From Gautieria morchelliformis (lineage: Eukaryota; Basidiomycota; Agaricomycetes; Gomphales; Gomphaceae): DNA of 64,000 nucleotides. Location: the NCBI GenBank assembly GCA_015179125.1, contig WHVA01000062.1, forward strand, positions 124,001-188,000, read 5' to 3'. A model generated the notes under the pieces. That model was not told the origin of the DNA and did no database searches. It saw only the letters and a list, made by a program, of their open reading frames with translations. Every line of letters begins with the position of its first letter. Within the stretch, counting starts at the first letter, position 1. Positions 54,855-64,000 of this stretch are shown here, piece by piece. Position numbers and translations under genes: made by a program.

Positions 54855-55886
54855 TGTCAAGGTTGATTTTTAGGCGTTAATATCGTGTATTAGTGAACAC
54901 AGCGAATGCCCGAATAACTTGTGCGAATAAGTATGCCGTTCGACGAATAGGTGAACCAATGAATGTTCACAGGGTAAGAGGGTTGCCCGAACGGTGCTCA
55001 CCCTATCTACAGTCGTAGCGAAATGGCCCGTGACACTTGACGATGCAACGTGCAAGGTCTCACGGAAGGGCTGTCTAAGTCTCGACAATCCCTTCGCCGG
55101 CGAAGGCGCTCCTTCGGAGCCCTTCGCCAACGGCACAGAAAATGGTTCGAAGGCTAAGGTAACAAAGATGAAGTATGAGAACTCACCAGTGATGCCTAAG
55201 TCCTTTGCTAGTCGAAGATGGAAATCTCCAAGAGAAGGCTTAAGACAATGACCACAGCGAGGTCAAATTTGCACAAGATGAACGACGTATGATAATTGAA
55301 CTGGGGAATATACATGCGAATGTAAACTACTTATATTGAATGCTCGTAAGGTATCAGCGAATAGGAAAGAGGCCGTCACGAGTCAGGGTTGGATAGGGGT
55401 GCGCAGTCATGATACTAAGTAGATGGAATAAACATACAATAGAGTGAGGGGAGAATGCGAACATGAAACGATGGAGAGTAAAGGGGGCGAAGGCACTTAT
55501 GGACAAAACCATGTCTTGGGACCCGCATACATGCTACCCTGCACGGACTCTTCATTTACTGGGTTGATCCCGCACGACCTATGGAAGGGACGTCCTGCGA
55601 ACACACTTTGGCCATACAAACGCCCAATGGGGTTGGATTAAGAAGATGATGGGGTTAATGATGGACCATCATGCCGGATGACTGGTATCGATCATATTTG
55701 ATGGCGTGCCTGCTGGCAAAATGTGCGAGGAGCGAATAGTGGTTCGGAGAATGGGGCGAACAGCGAGTAGAGTGGACGTGGAGAGGGAGTGGTCGGTGGG
55801 TGCGGCGAACTCTGGCGAAGATGCTAGGGAGTGACGAGGGGGAACATAGAGGTAGCGCGGTAGGAGAAATAAACCGGTCATGACAG
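54855..55886 (-). repeat. LTR-F, 3' LTR
   Basis: TGTCAAGGTTGATT...CGGTCATGACA on the plus strand. The sequence next to it in element sense is GGAGGGGGGTAC, a polypurine tract. Confidence 0.85.
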
Positions 55887-55955
55887 TACCCCCCTCCTAG
55901 CTTCGGAGTCCAACGACGCTGCGTCCTATGGTGGGGCGGAACCGTTAAAGACGTA

Positions 55956-56764
55956 ATGGGTCCCCCGATGGGATCTCTGAAGCCTGGGCCCTGCGTAGCT
56001 GCGTGGTCCGTGCATGACTTCTTTTTCTGTTTAAAAACGCGGCGCGGAACGGGGTTATGGGGCCCAACTAAGCACCCCTGCCGAGAGTACTCAGCTCTCC
56101 TTGATCGATCGCAGGTCGTGTCGAGGATTAGGCCGGAGCTTCGGGGAGAGTCACAAGGGGATGTGGAGCAGTGGTTGGTCGATGCGGTAGGAGTCCAAGT
56201 GAGTACTGGCCTGTTTCTTTAGCTTTCATTCGCTTAATGATGAGGTCTAGGAGGAGCTTCGGAAAATGCTGCAGGCCGAGGAGGTGGTCGACCAAACGTT
56301 CGAACGACCATCCGAATTAGACGAGCTGGCTGGGGAGATTCAGAAAACGAGGGTGTGGTTGGAGAGCTCGGCATCGACATTGGAATCGGTACCCGCAGAA
56401 GCGGATATTGATTCGACTCCGGCTCCGATCTTTTCGCTGACGTCGAAGGGGTGCGAAGGAAGGGAGGTGACTAGGGAGGACCCGGAAGGTATGGTTTTCT
56501 CCTGTGTTCTTGTGACGACCATGCTAACTCGGTGATGCAATCGGAGAAGTCCCCTACTCTGATTCGCAGTCGGCCGGGGGTATGCCTGGGTCGGCGAAAG
56601 CTGCAGAGCCTGTCAGGGTGAGGCGACTGCGCATCTGCTTCGCTCCTGATGGGGAAGGTAAGAGGGCACGGATAGCAAGGGGTATGGTCAGGACTATGGC
56701 CAAGTATGATGCACAACCCTCGAGTACCCTTACTAGCCATCGAGGGGGGGGGCGAAGAGGTTGA
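55956..56764 (+). CDS. Unrecognised spliced gene, antisense to the LTR-F element
   Basis: Plus-strand model with exons 55956-56198, 56251-56488 and 56547-56764, 232 residues, opposite to pol. Introns are 52 bp (GTGAGT...TCTAG) and 58 bp (GTATGG...GCTAAC branch...GGAG). The exon sum is a multiple of three and the frame is open across both. Exon 2 is acidic and helix-prone (LDELAGEIQKTRVWLESSAS). Exon 3 is basic (VRVRRLRICFAPDGEGKRAR), suggesting nucleic-acid binding or nuclear import. It lies between the chromodomain end (56917) and the 3' LTR, a place where other large retrotransposons carry env-like or antisense ORFs. I do not recognise the product. The second acceptor (GAG) is unusual. Confidence 0.5.
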
Positions 56765-56916
56765 TGGGGAGCTCGGAGCGTCTGAAGAGGCGTCGGTTGC
56801 AGGCGTAGAATGAGTCGAAAGGAGTTGGGTGAGGATTGAGAGGGGATTAATTAAGGGAGTTGAATCTATAGGTAGAATGTGAACAGAGTATCGTTTTCTT
56901 GGGGTTTGGTAAACGT

Positions 56917-59900
56917 CTAAGCCTTGGGTTTCTGGGGGTACTTCGCATGGAATTCGGCGAGTCTGCGAGCAGAATTAGTAACATTCGAAGAGGGTTCCCA
57001 AGACGTAGCGTCGGGAGTGTGTTCGTATCCCTTCCACTCCACTAGGTATTCCAATCGCTTCCGGCGAATGCGACTATCGAGGATCTTCGTGATCTCGTAC
57101 TCGTCGGCAGAGTCAATCTCGATAGGAGGTGGGGGGTCTGCATATCGACCTGGGATGGTAGATGTCGTGGCAGGTTCGAGAAGGGATACATGAAACACAG
57201 GGTGGATCTGGCGAAGGTCCAGTGGTAAGCCCAAGCGAAACGCATGAGAAGATATTTTAGCCGTGATAGGATATGGGCCAATTCTTCGGTGGTCGAGTTT
57301 CTTCAAAGGTCGTTTTGTGCGAATATTTTGCGAGTCGAGCCATACTCTGTCGCCGACCTGAAACTCAGGGATCGGAATGCGGCGAGTGGTTGTGGCCGAA
57401 GTGTACTGGATAATTGATTTCTTGATTTGATCTCGAAGGTATTGGTGAAGGTCCTTGAGGTCTGCCGACTGGCGATACGCGTCCTCGGAAGCGACCGAAG
57501 TGAGCGATACTTCGAGCTTTGGATGGAAACCTTTGTTGGCGAAGAAGGGTGTGACCTGGGTCGCCAAATGGGCTGTGTTGTTGTAAGCGAATTCGGCAAG
57601 AGGCAAGAGGTCGACCCAATCGTCCTGCTGATAGTTGATATGGACTCGGAGATACTGTTCGAGGATTTGGTTGACTCGTTCGGTCTGTCCATCGGTTTGT
57701 GGGTGGTAGGCTGTAGAAAGGTTGCCTTTGATGCCAAGGATTTCGCAGAGAGAGGTCCAGAATCGGGATGTGAAGTGCTTCCCTCGATCGGAGATGATGT
57801 CGCTGGGGCTACCGTGTTTAGCAAATACATTTCGAAGGAAGAGCATGGCGACGTCTCCCGAATCGATGTCTGAGAATGTTGGAATGAACAGGGCCATCTT
57901 CATTAACCTGTCGACAATGACAAGGATCATATCGTGTCCATCCAACGGTGGGAGCCCTTCGATGAAGTCCATGGAGATCGAATCCCAAGGTCGTTGGCTG
58001 ATGGGTAGAAAGCGAAGCGGACCGAAGGGTTTGTGATGAATGGATTTAGCGCGGCGACACTTGGAACAGGAGCCGATATAGTTGGTGACGAAGGTGGACA
58101 TGTTCAGCCAATGATACTGTCTCCGAATGTTCTTCATCGTTTTGCTGATCCCTGGGTGTCCTGCTAACTGATGATCATGCAGCAAGCGAAGGATGTCCAA
58201 GCGAATATCATTATGATCAGGGACATACGTTCGTTGTTTGTATAACAGCGTTTTGCCATCGAGGTAGTTTCGCCATTGCTTGAAGGCACAAAAGATGGCG
58301 AGCAGCTCCTTGTCATAGATCTCATAGTTCATTTCGGCAGGCGCCATTCCTCGCAAATAGAAGGCGATCGGGTGGATATCACCATCGGAGGGGGTGATCT
58401 GGGAGATGATGGCGGCGATGGTGTAGTCGGAGGCATCCGTCTCGATGATGATCGGGTTACTCGGGTCGAAGTGGATGAGGACTGGGGCCTGTGAGAACGT
58501 GGCCTTGAGTGCTTCAAAAGCCTCCTGCTGCTTCGTGTCCCAGGCGAATGGAGTATCCTTTCTGGTCAGGCGGGTGAGTGGCAGGACAATGTCTGAGAAC
58601 GAAATGATGAATCTTCTGTAGAAGTTTGCAAAGCCTAGGAACGATTGGACTTCGCGAACGTTCGTCGGTACAGGCCACTTTGTGATTGCAGCTGTCTTTT
58701 CGATGTCCATAGACACCCCAGCAGGAGAGATGATGAATCCGAGAAACTCAACCCAGTTCGAATGGAAGAGGCACTTCTCGGGCTTTATGAAGAGGTTGTG
58801 TTTCCAAAGACGGGCGAGGACCATTCGGACATGCTCTAAGTGGTCTTCCCTGTTTTTGGAGAAGATAAGGATGTCGTCGAGGTAGACTACAACGAAGACG
58901 TCAGCCATGTCTTGGAAGATGTCATTCATGAAGTGTTGGAACGTCGCCGGAGCGTTCGTTAATCCGAACGGCATGACGAGATATTTGAAGGACCCATATC
59001 GAGTTCAGAAGGCTGTCTTCCACTCTTGGCCAGAGGCAATCCGAACATTATTGAACCCGGCGCGAAGGTCGAATTTGGTATAGACATTCGCACTTTTGAG
59101 TTGGTCAATAAGGCTCGGAATCAGTGGGATAGGGTACTTGTTCTTTCGCGTGATACGATTCAGCCCTCAATAGTCCACACACATTCGCAGTGTACCATCC
59201 TTCTTTTTCGCGAAGACAACAGGGGCGCCACCGGGTGATTGGGAGGAGCTGATAAATCCCTTGCCAAGCATGTCTTCAAGATATTCGCGGAGAGCCTCTA
59301 ATTCGCTGTTCAAGAGTGGGTATATGGGGCCATGAGGTGGTGTGCCATTGTTCTCGATTTCAATGGTGTGGTCATAAGGGCGATGGGGGGGCAGGTCTTT
59401 GGCTTTAGCACGCGAAAAGATATCGAAGAAGTCGTGGTACTCCTCTGGTACCACAGCCCTGAACATTTCTAACTCGTCATTCGGTAGAGGGTTCTCGTGG
59501 AGGAGTGTGGTCGGGGCTGGTGCGTTGCCTACAGCGTGAAGCAAAGTCAGCTCAGGGATGGAAGGGTGCATCTTTAACATGAAGCTTTCTTCTTCGCCAA
59601 GTTTCATGATTAGCTCGAAGGCGGCTGCGCTGATTAGGGTTATATGCGGCGTTACCCTCCTCGTCGGAGGTGGATCAGGAGGTGAAGAATGGAATGGGAG
59701 GTGGTCATCGATCAGTAATTCTGTACATGGTGTACAGGGACAAGAATGACTCGGAATGGGCTCTGTTTTTGGTCGAATAGGTTCGGTTTCTATTATGGGT
59801 TCTTTCGTGACTGAAAATGGACGAATGAGATTGTTAGGAAGTGATATAGAGGACTCAGAGGAGTGATTCTTGATTGGCTTGGTTGAGAGAAGCAAGGGTT

Positions 59901-60168
59901 CGCCATCCACGTTGAACATCTGTTCGTAACCAGAAAGATTCGGAATAGGAGCGGGCGAAGAAGCGACGTCCGGTGGAAGGACCGGGACGTAGGAGAGTGG
60001 TCCAATCGCCGTGTTTGGGATGTAACCCAAGGATGGCGGGGACGGATGTGAACCAGGGACTGGCGGTGGCGATGTCATCGATGCAGTGTGGAGTTCAGGG
60101 ATACTGTCGAAGATAGCCGGCGGGGAAATCATCGTACAGGCCATAGCGACCGTCATATGTGGGAGCAT
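56917..60168 (-). pseudogene. LTR-F pol: RT, partial RNase H, integrase, chromodomain
   Basis: RT fingers: SPGGAPVVFAKKKDGTLRMC. TGA at 59167-59169 (CVDY-stop-GLNRIT) and at 59005-59007 (WKTAF-stop-TRYGSF), both where Arg is expected. RT continues with MPFGLTNAPATFQHFMNDIF, VVVYLDDILIFSKN and QSFLGFANFYRRFI. RNase H runs from IETDASDYTIAAI to WRNYLDG and then joins directly to KTLLYKQRTYVPDHND, so the C-terminal third of RNase H and the tether are deleted in frame. Integrase follows: H-H/C-C finger (HDHQLAGHPG...CSKCRRAK), DFIEGLPPLDGHD, SDRGKHFTSRFW, QTERVNQILEQYLR. It ends in a chromodomain (EYEITKILDSRIRRKRLEYL, VEWKGYEHTPDATSWEP). Confidence 0.9.
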
Positions 60169-60237
60169 GAAACCGGTGCCGGAAGGAAAGGTAATTGAGA
60201 GGGAGCCCCAATCGATCGTGGGTTTCGTAGAGTGAAG

Positions 60238-60512
60238 TCACGAAAGCCCAAGAACGATTGCGGCTGAAGGGTGTAACTTTGTGACAAGTAGAGAAACGTC
60301 CTGCGAAGAGGAGTCGCTGAAAGTGAGACTAGTATCTAGGTATTCGTGAATGAAACCAGCAGTGGCTGGCTTTCCGTCGAAAAGGGAGAGAGCGATCGGC
60401 GAACGGAGTGATGTACATACGAAACCAGGACGAGAGGAAAAGGAGCTATCAATGAAATTGGAAGTGGCACCAGAGTCAATGAGAGTAGGGATTGAGTTAG
60501 AGAGACCGGGAA
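60238..60512 (-). pseudogene. LTR-F protease segment
   Basis: Encodes SNSIPTLIDSGATSNFIDSS, where D-S-G-A is the retropepsin active site, then PIALSLFDGKPATAGFIHEY and AAIVLGLS. The TGA at 60238-60240 precedes LHSTKPTIDWGSLSITF in the same frame, at a position where Trp is usual, so one G-to-A change (C-to-T on the other strand) separates protease from RT. Upstream gag is missing and the LTR-A copies begin at 60513. Confidence 0.85.
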
Positions 60513-61002
60513 TGTCAGGGGACACCCTGTTTTCCATTTCCAGTTCCGACACCACACCCAGTTCCTACTCCATTTCCGACTCCGCCTCCGGTTCCGATTC
60601 CGTCTCCACCTCCACTTTCGGAAATGATTCCGCTTCTGGGAGAACTTCCACCAGTTCTGTTCGCCTCGCCAGTTCCACTCCAATTTCCGACTTCCACTCT
60701 CGGAACAGTGTCGGAAATCAAGCGACTCGCGTAATAGGTGGCATCAAGGGTCGATCAAGGGTCAGGGAGGTCAGGGAGGTGCAGGGTTGATGGCGGGTGC
60801 CAAGTGTTGTCCCTGGCTGCGCAGCGTAGTATAATACGGGCTCGCTGACATTGGGGGTCCTTAGACTTTTCTCTTTGGATTTCCCCTTGTCAGGTGAGAA
60901 TCCCCTCTCTTGTATGCTCTGTTCATTTATACATACTTTGGATTTCCCCTTGTCAGTTGTGTGGTAGTGTGATCTCCACGACTAGCCAGGGTTGCCCTTA
61001 CA
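60513..61002 (+). mobile_element. LTR-A solo LTR in the LTR-F element, copy a
   Basis: 490 bp with TSD GGGAA at 60508-60512 and 61003-61007. It has an 8-9 bp duplication (GGGAGGTCA-type) near 60767-60782 that lengthens it. Only 7 bp separate it from the next LTR-A. Confidence 0.95.
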
Positions 61003-61009
61003 GGGAAGG

Positions 61010-61484
61010 TGTCAGGGGACACCCTGTTTTCCATTTCCAGTTCCGACACCACACCCAGTTCCGACTCCATTTCCGACTCCGCTTCCTGTTCCGATTCCAT
61101 CTCCGCCTTCGGAAATGATTCCGCTTCGGGGAGAACTTCCACCAGTTCTGTTCGCCTCGCCAGTTCCACTCCAATTTCCGACTTCCACTCTCGGAACAGT
61201 GTCGGAAATCAAGCAACCCGCGTAATAGGTGGCATCAAGGGTCGATCAAGGGTCGGGGAGGTGCAGGGTTGATGGCGGGTGCCAAGTGTTGTCCCTGGCT
61301 GCGCAGCGTAGTATAATACGGGCTCGCTGACATTGGGGGTCCTTAGACTTTTCTCTTTGGATTTCCCCTTGTCAGGTGAGAATCCCCTCTCTTGTATGCT
61401 CTGTTCATTTATACATACTTTGGATTTCCCCTTGTCAGTTGTGTGGTAGTGTGATCTCCACAACTAGCTAGGGTTGCCCTTACA
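61010..61484 (+). mobile_element. LTR-A solo LTR in the LTR-F element, copy b
   Basis: 475 bp with its own TSD GAAGG at 61005-61009 and 61485-61489. The original target reads CCGGGAAGGTGTAC, so the two insertions used sites 2 bp apart. It lacks 6 bp in the U3 repeat, keeping the frame. Confidence 0.95.
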
Positions 61485-61489
61485 GAAGG

Positions 61490-61707
61490 TGTACATGGAT
61501 GATGAAGGATGAATAGGAATGGGAGCTAATAGAGGCGAATAAACACGCTGGTGGTACAGAGTCGATAGGGCTGGCATTCGGAGGTGTAGGATGGTCATCG
61601 GCAAGAGTTGCGGAGAATGAGTCAGAGTCTAATAGAAGAGATGATCCAGGTCCACCAAGTAGGGCAGAAAGCTGTGCGAAGGATTGGTACGGGGAAGGGC
61701 GACCCAT
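61490..61707 (-). pseudogene. LTR-F gag N-terminal remnant
   Basis: About 75 codons from MGRPSPYQSFAQLSALLGGP in Ser/Pro-rich sequence ending SFIIHVH. The protease frame then follows directly beyond the LTR-A insertions, so capsid and nucleocapsid parts are deleted. Gag is assigned from position only. Confidence 0.5.
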
Positions 61708-61886
61708 GAAGGGGTAAGGCTATCCCCCGAATAAATGAGGCTCAGGCCCGCCAGGCGAGGCAGGAATCTGTAGAGAGGGGTGATGGAGGAGAGGTTGTCC
61801 CTCGAATAGGTGTGGCATAGAGTGCGCGTGAAAAAAGGTGATGAATGGAGTGAATGCTTTGACTGTAGCTGTCAGTTCAATTATAC

Positions 61887-62917
61887 TGTCAAGATTGGTT
61901 TTTAGGCGTTAATATCATGTATTAGTGAACACAGCGAATGCCCAAATAACTTGTGCGAATAAGTATGCCGTCTGGCGAATAGGTGAACCAATGAATGTTC
62001 ACAAGGTAAGAGGGTTGCCCGAACGGGGCTCACCCTATCTACAGTCATAGCGAAATAGCCCGTGGCACTTGACGATGCAACGTGCAAGGTGTCACGGAAG
62101 GGCTGTCTAAGTAGCGACAATCCCTTCGCCGGCGAAGGTGCCCCTTCGGAGCCCTTCTCCACCAGCACAGAAAATGGTTCGAAGGCTAAGGTAACGAAGA
62201 TGAGGTATGAGAACTCACCGGTGGCGCCTAAGTCCTCTGCTAGTCGAAGATGGAAATCTCCAAGAGAAGGCTTAAGATGATGACCACAGCGAGGTTAAAT
62301 TTGCACAAGATGAACGACGTATGATAATTGAACTGGGGAATGTACATGCGAATGTAAACTACTTATATCGAATGTTCGCAAGGTATTAGCGAATAGGAAA
62401 GAGGCCGTCGTGAGTTAGGGCCGGATAGGGGTGCGCAGTCATGATACTAAGTAGATGGAATAAACATACAATAGAGTGAGGGGGGAATGCGAACATGAAA
62501 CGACGGAGAGTAAAGGGGGCGAAGGCCCTTATGGACAAAACCATGTCTTGGGACCCGCATACATGCTACCCTGCACGGACTCTTCGTTTACTGGGTTGAT
62601 CCTGCACGACCTATGGAAGGGACGTCCTGCGAACACACTTTGGCCATACAAACGCCCAATGGGGTTGGATTAAGAAGATGATGGGGTTAATGATGGACCA
62701 TCATGCCGGATGACTGGTATCGATCATATTTGATGGCGTGCCTGCTGGCAAAATGTGCGAGGAGCGAATAGTGGTTCGGAGAATGGGGCGAACAGCGAGT
62801 AGAGTGGACGTGGAGAGGGAGTGGTCGGTGGGTGCGGCGAACTCTGGCGAAGATGCTAGGGAGTGACGAGGGGGAACATAGAGGTAGCGCAGTAGGAGAA
62901 ATAAACCGGTCATGACA
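61887..62917 (-). repeat. LTR-F, 5' LTR
   Basis: TGTCAAGATTGGTT...CGGTCATGACA on the plus strand. It differs from the 3' LTR at many sites (for example GATTGG for GGTTGA near the start), indicating an old insertion. Confidence 0.85.
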
Positions 62918-63008
62918 GTAGGATCGCCAGATGTCACGGCAGTGAAAGTCAAAACAAACACAGGTGATGTCTTAATCTTTAATATATACGCGGACTGCGC
63001 ACAATCTG
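62918..63008 (+). pseudogene. LINE endonuclease fragment, plus strand
   Basis: Encodes GSPDVTAVKVKTNTGDVLIF and NIYADC, part of the APE-like endonuclease, overlapping by about 50 bp the fragment that ends at 19786. It meets the next LINE piece tail-to-tail at about 63008. Confidence 0.75.
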
Positions 63009-64000
63009 ATAGCATCTCCTCTGTTCTCTGTGAGTCTCGCCATGCGGGTCTCCATCTCTGCTGCCCTCCACCTCCTGTCTTCCTGTTCTCTGACTTTCTT
63101 GAGCAGGTCTCCCATGTCTACTGCTTCTTCCGCCTCCCCCTGTTGCCCCCATGTCCAAGGGTTTTCATCCGGGAGAAATCTGTAGGTGTGTTCCGGATCG
63201 CTTTTCTCTGCCGCTACCCACGCGGCTCTGAACACCGGGCAGGTTCTGTCCCATGACGCGTGGCCGCTCATGTCGCAGTTGGCACCTTTGAACTTGCTCA
63301 GATCACTCTCTTCGCACTCTGCTGTTCTGTGTTCCTCTCTGCATGTTTCGCATTTGTCCCAGCTGTCGCACTCAGCTGCCAGGTGCCGTGCATTGTACTT
63401 CTGGCATTTCAGACATCTTCGTGGTTCCCTTTTCATCCTCCTGGCCCACGTCCTCTTCCCCGCTATGATCAGCCCATCCCTTATTGCCAATTCTGTTGTG
63501 GAGAACTTCGCTATGATATGGGCGGACCTTTGTCCCGCCGTCCTTCTGTGTGCAGGTTTTATCCAGCGAGTGGCCATCAGGGTGCCCGCGGGCAGCTTCG
63601 AGTCTCGTTCTATTTTTCTCATCTCCGCCATCGCGTCGGGTGAGTGATTCAGCGGTACGTATTCGACTATCACCGACAGCGCTCGATCTTTTATGGTGGC
63701 CGATCCGCTGAACTTGCTCAAAAAGGTTCTTCTGTTATTCTGGACCCACTTCGCCGCGTTCTCCGTGTCAAGGTCGAATACTATCCCACCGTTTGCTAAT
63801 TCCCCAGCCCCGATGAAAGCTATGTCTGTTGCTCGTGGTCCTCCTCGAGGTTGCTGACTGCTTCATTCGCCTTTGCCACTAGTTCCTGCTCCATCAGCCT
63901 GGTGAGCGCATCCTGCTCCCCTTGCGGGTCTGCGTCTATCAGTATCTGTCTAGCTTTTGCTCTCGCTTTCGCTAGGTTATTCAGGTGCAACAATGGTACG
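63009..64000 (-). pseudogene. LINE ORF1 with CCHC knuckles, running off the right edge
   Basis: The minus strand encodes NLAKARAKARQILIDADPQG, then after a frame slip near 63830 ATDIAFIGAGELANGGIVFD, and a zinc-knuckle region: CLKCQKYNARHLAAEC (CX2CX6HX4C), CETCREEHRTAEC (CX2CX3HX4C) and a third with a missing second Cys (CDMSGHASWDRTC). ORF1 proteins of this type bind LINE RNA as a nucleoprotein. The C-terminus is Arg/Glu-rich (VREQEDRRWRAAEMETRMAR). It joins the fragment at 62918 in opposite orientation. Confidence 0.8.

Larger units (their letters stand above)
54855..62917 (-). mobile_element. LTR-F chromoviral gypsy element, deleted and decayed
   Basis: LTRs at 54855-55886 (3') and 61887-62917 (5'), ~1031 bp each and visibly diverged. 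In element sense: gag start, protease, RT, part of RNase H, integrase, chromodomain, a spliced antisense gene, purine tract, 3' LTR. Most of gag and the end of RNase H are deleted, and three TGA codons interrupt pol. Two LTR-A solo LTRs sit between gag and protease. The left flank is T3 pol and the right flank is LINE, with no TSD. Confidence 0.85.

Noticed and set aside
55669..55881. ORFs conserved between 55669-55881 and 62701-62913
   Set aside because: Both are the same stretch of LTR-F; presence in both copies follows from the LTR pair.
54855..62917. Treating the LTR-F element as an intact retrotransposon
   Set aside because: Gag and RNase H are partly deleted, three stops interrupt protease-RT, and the LTRs are diverged.

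Overview
The window is a transposon graveyard from a filamentous fungus, most likely an Agaricomycete (mushroom-forming basidiomycete). The support is one intact spliced FunK1-type protein kinase gene, introns of about 47-76 bp, chromoviral Ty3/gypsy elements, a Helitron and a hAT element. No bacterial operons, rRNA, tRNA or CRISPR were seen. I use local family names (LTR-A to LTR-G, T3-1 to T3-4), not database names. All intron coordinates and LTR borders were read by eye from the sequence.

Layout. (1) 1-19786 is a broken non-LTR retrotransposon (LINE: endonuclease, RT, RNase H), read right to left from about 19256 to 2745. It is split by an LTR-E solo LTR (3450-3943), an LTR-B-like solo LTR (4044-5412), a 706-bp LTR-like insert (5928-6633) and an LTR-D solo LTR (6804-17639). 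That LTR-D copy holds a 9.4-kb Helitron (7145-16551), which carries a RepHel gene and an unrecognised spliced gene. The LINE 5' end is inverted (19257-19786). (2) 19787-34589 is a chromoviral gypsy element (T3-2, minus strand). It is interrupted by a nearly complete plus-strand sister copy (T3-1, 21853-26440), an LTR-B solo LTR, a TA-flanked MITE, and an LTR-C solo LTR that itself contains an LTR-A solo LTR. (3) 34590-40912 is the least repetitive stretch: gene-like fragments, an LTR-G solo LTR, a copia LTR junction and the FunK1 gene (38326-40784). (4) 40913-49288 is an LTR-C-like LTR carrying a 4.55-kb copia element (41281-45832) and a hAT remnant (45860-48467) with an LTR-B solo LTR inside it. 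(5) 49289-54854 holds two more gypsy T3 pieces with an LTR-D solo LTR in RT. (6) 54855-62917 is a second chromoviral gypsy element (LTR-F), with large internal deletions, two adjacent LTR-A solo LTRs and a spliced antisense gene. (7) 62918-64000 is more LINE, including its CCHC ORF1, running off the right edge.

Most insertions can be ordered because the interrupted sequence resumes exactly across a target-site duplication (TSD). LTR-A/T3, LTR-B and LTR-D are among the youngest insertions. The LINE, the LTR-F element and the T3-2 body are older hosts. Several otherwise coherent reading frames are broken by single TGA codons where Arg (CGA) is expected, and the two copia LTRs appear to differ only at CpG sites. 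This points to C-to-T decay of methylated CpG.

The best candidates for undescribed biology are: the second, spliced gene inside the Helitron; the antisense spliced gene between integrase and 3' LTR of the LTR-F element; a Ser/Asp-rich Pol tail encoded by the LTR-A U3 and kept in frame in several copies; and dense arrays of TCAC(C/A)TGA and TGACTCA sites in the large LTR families.
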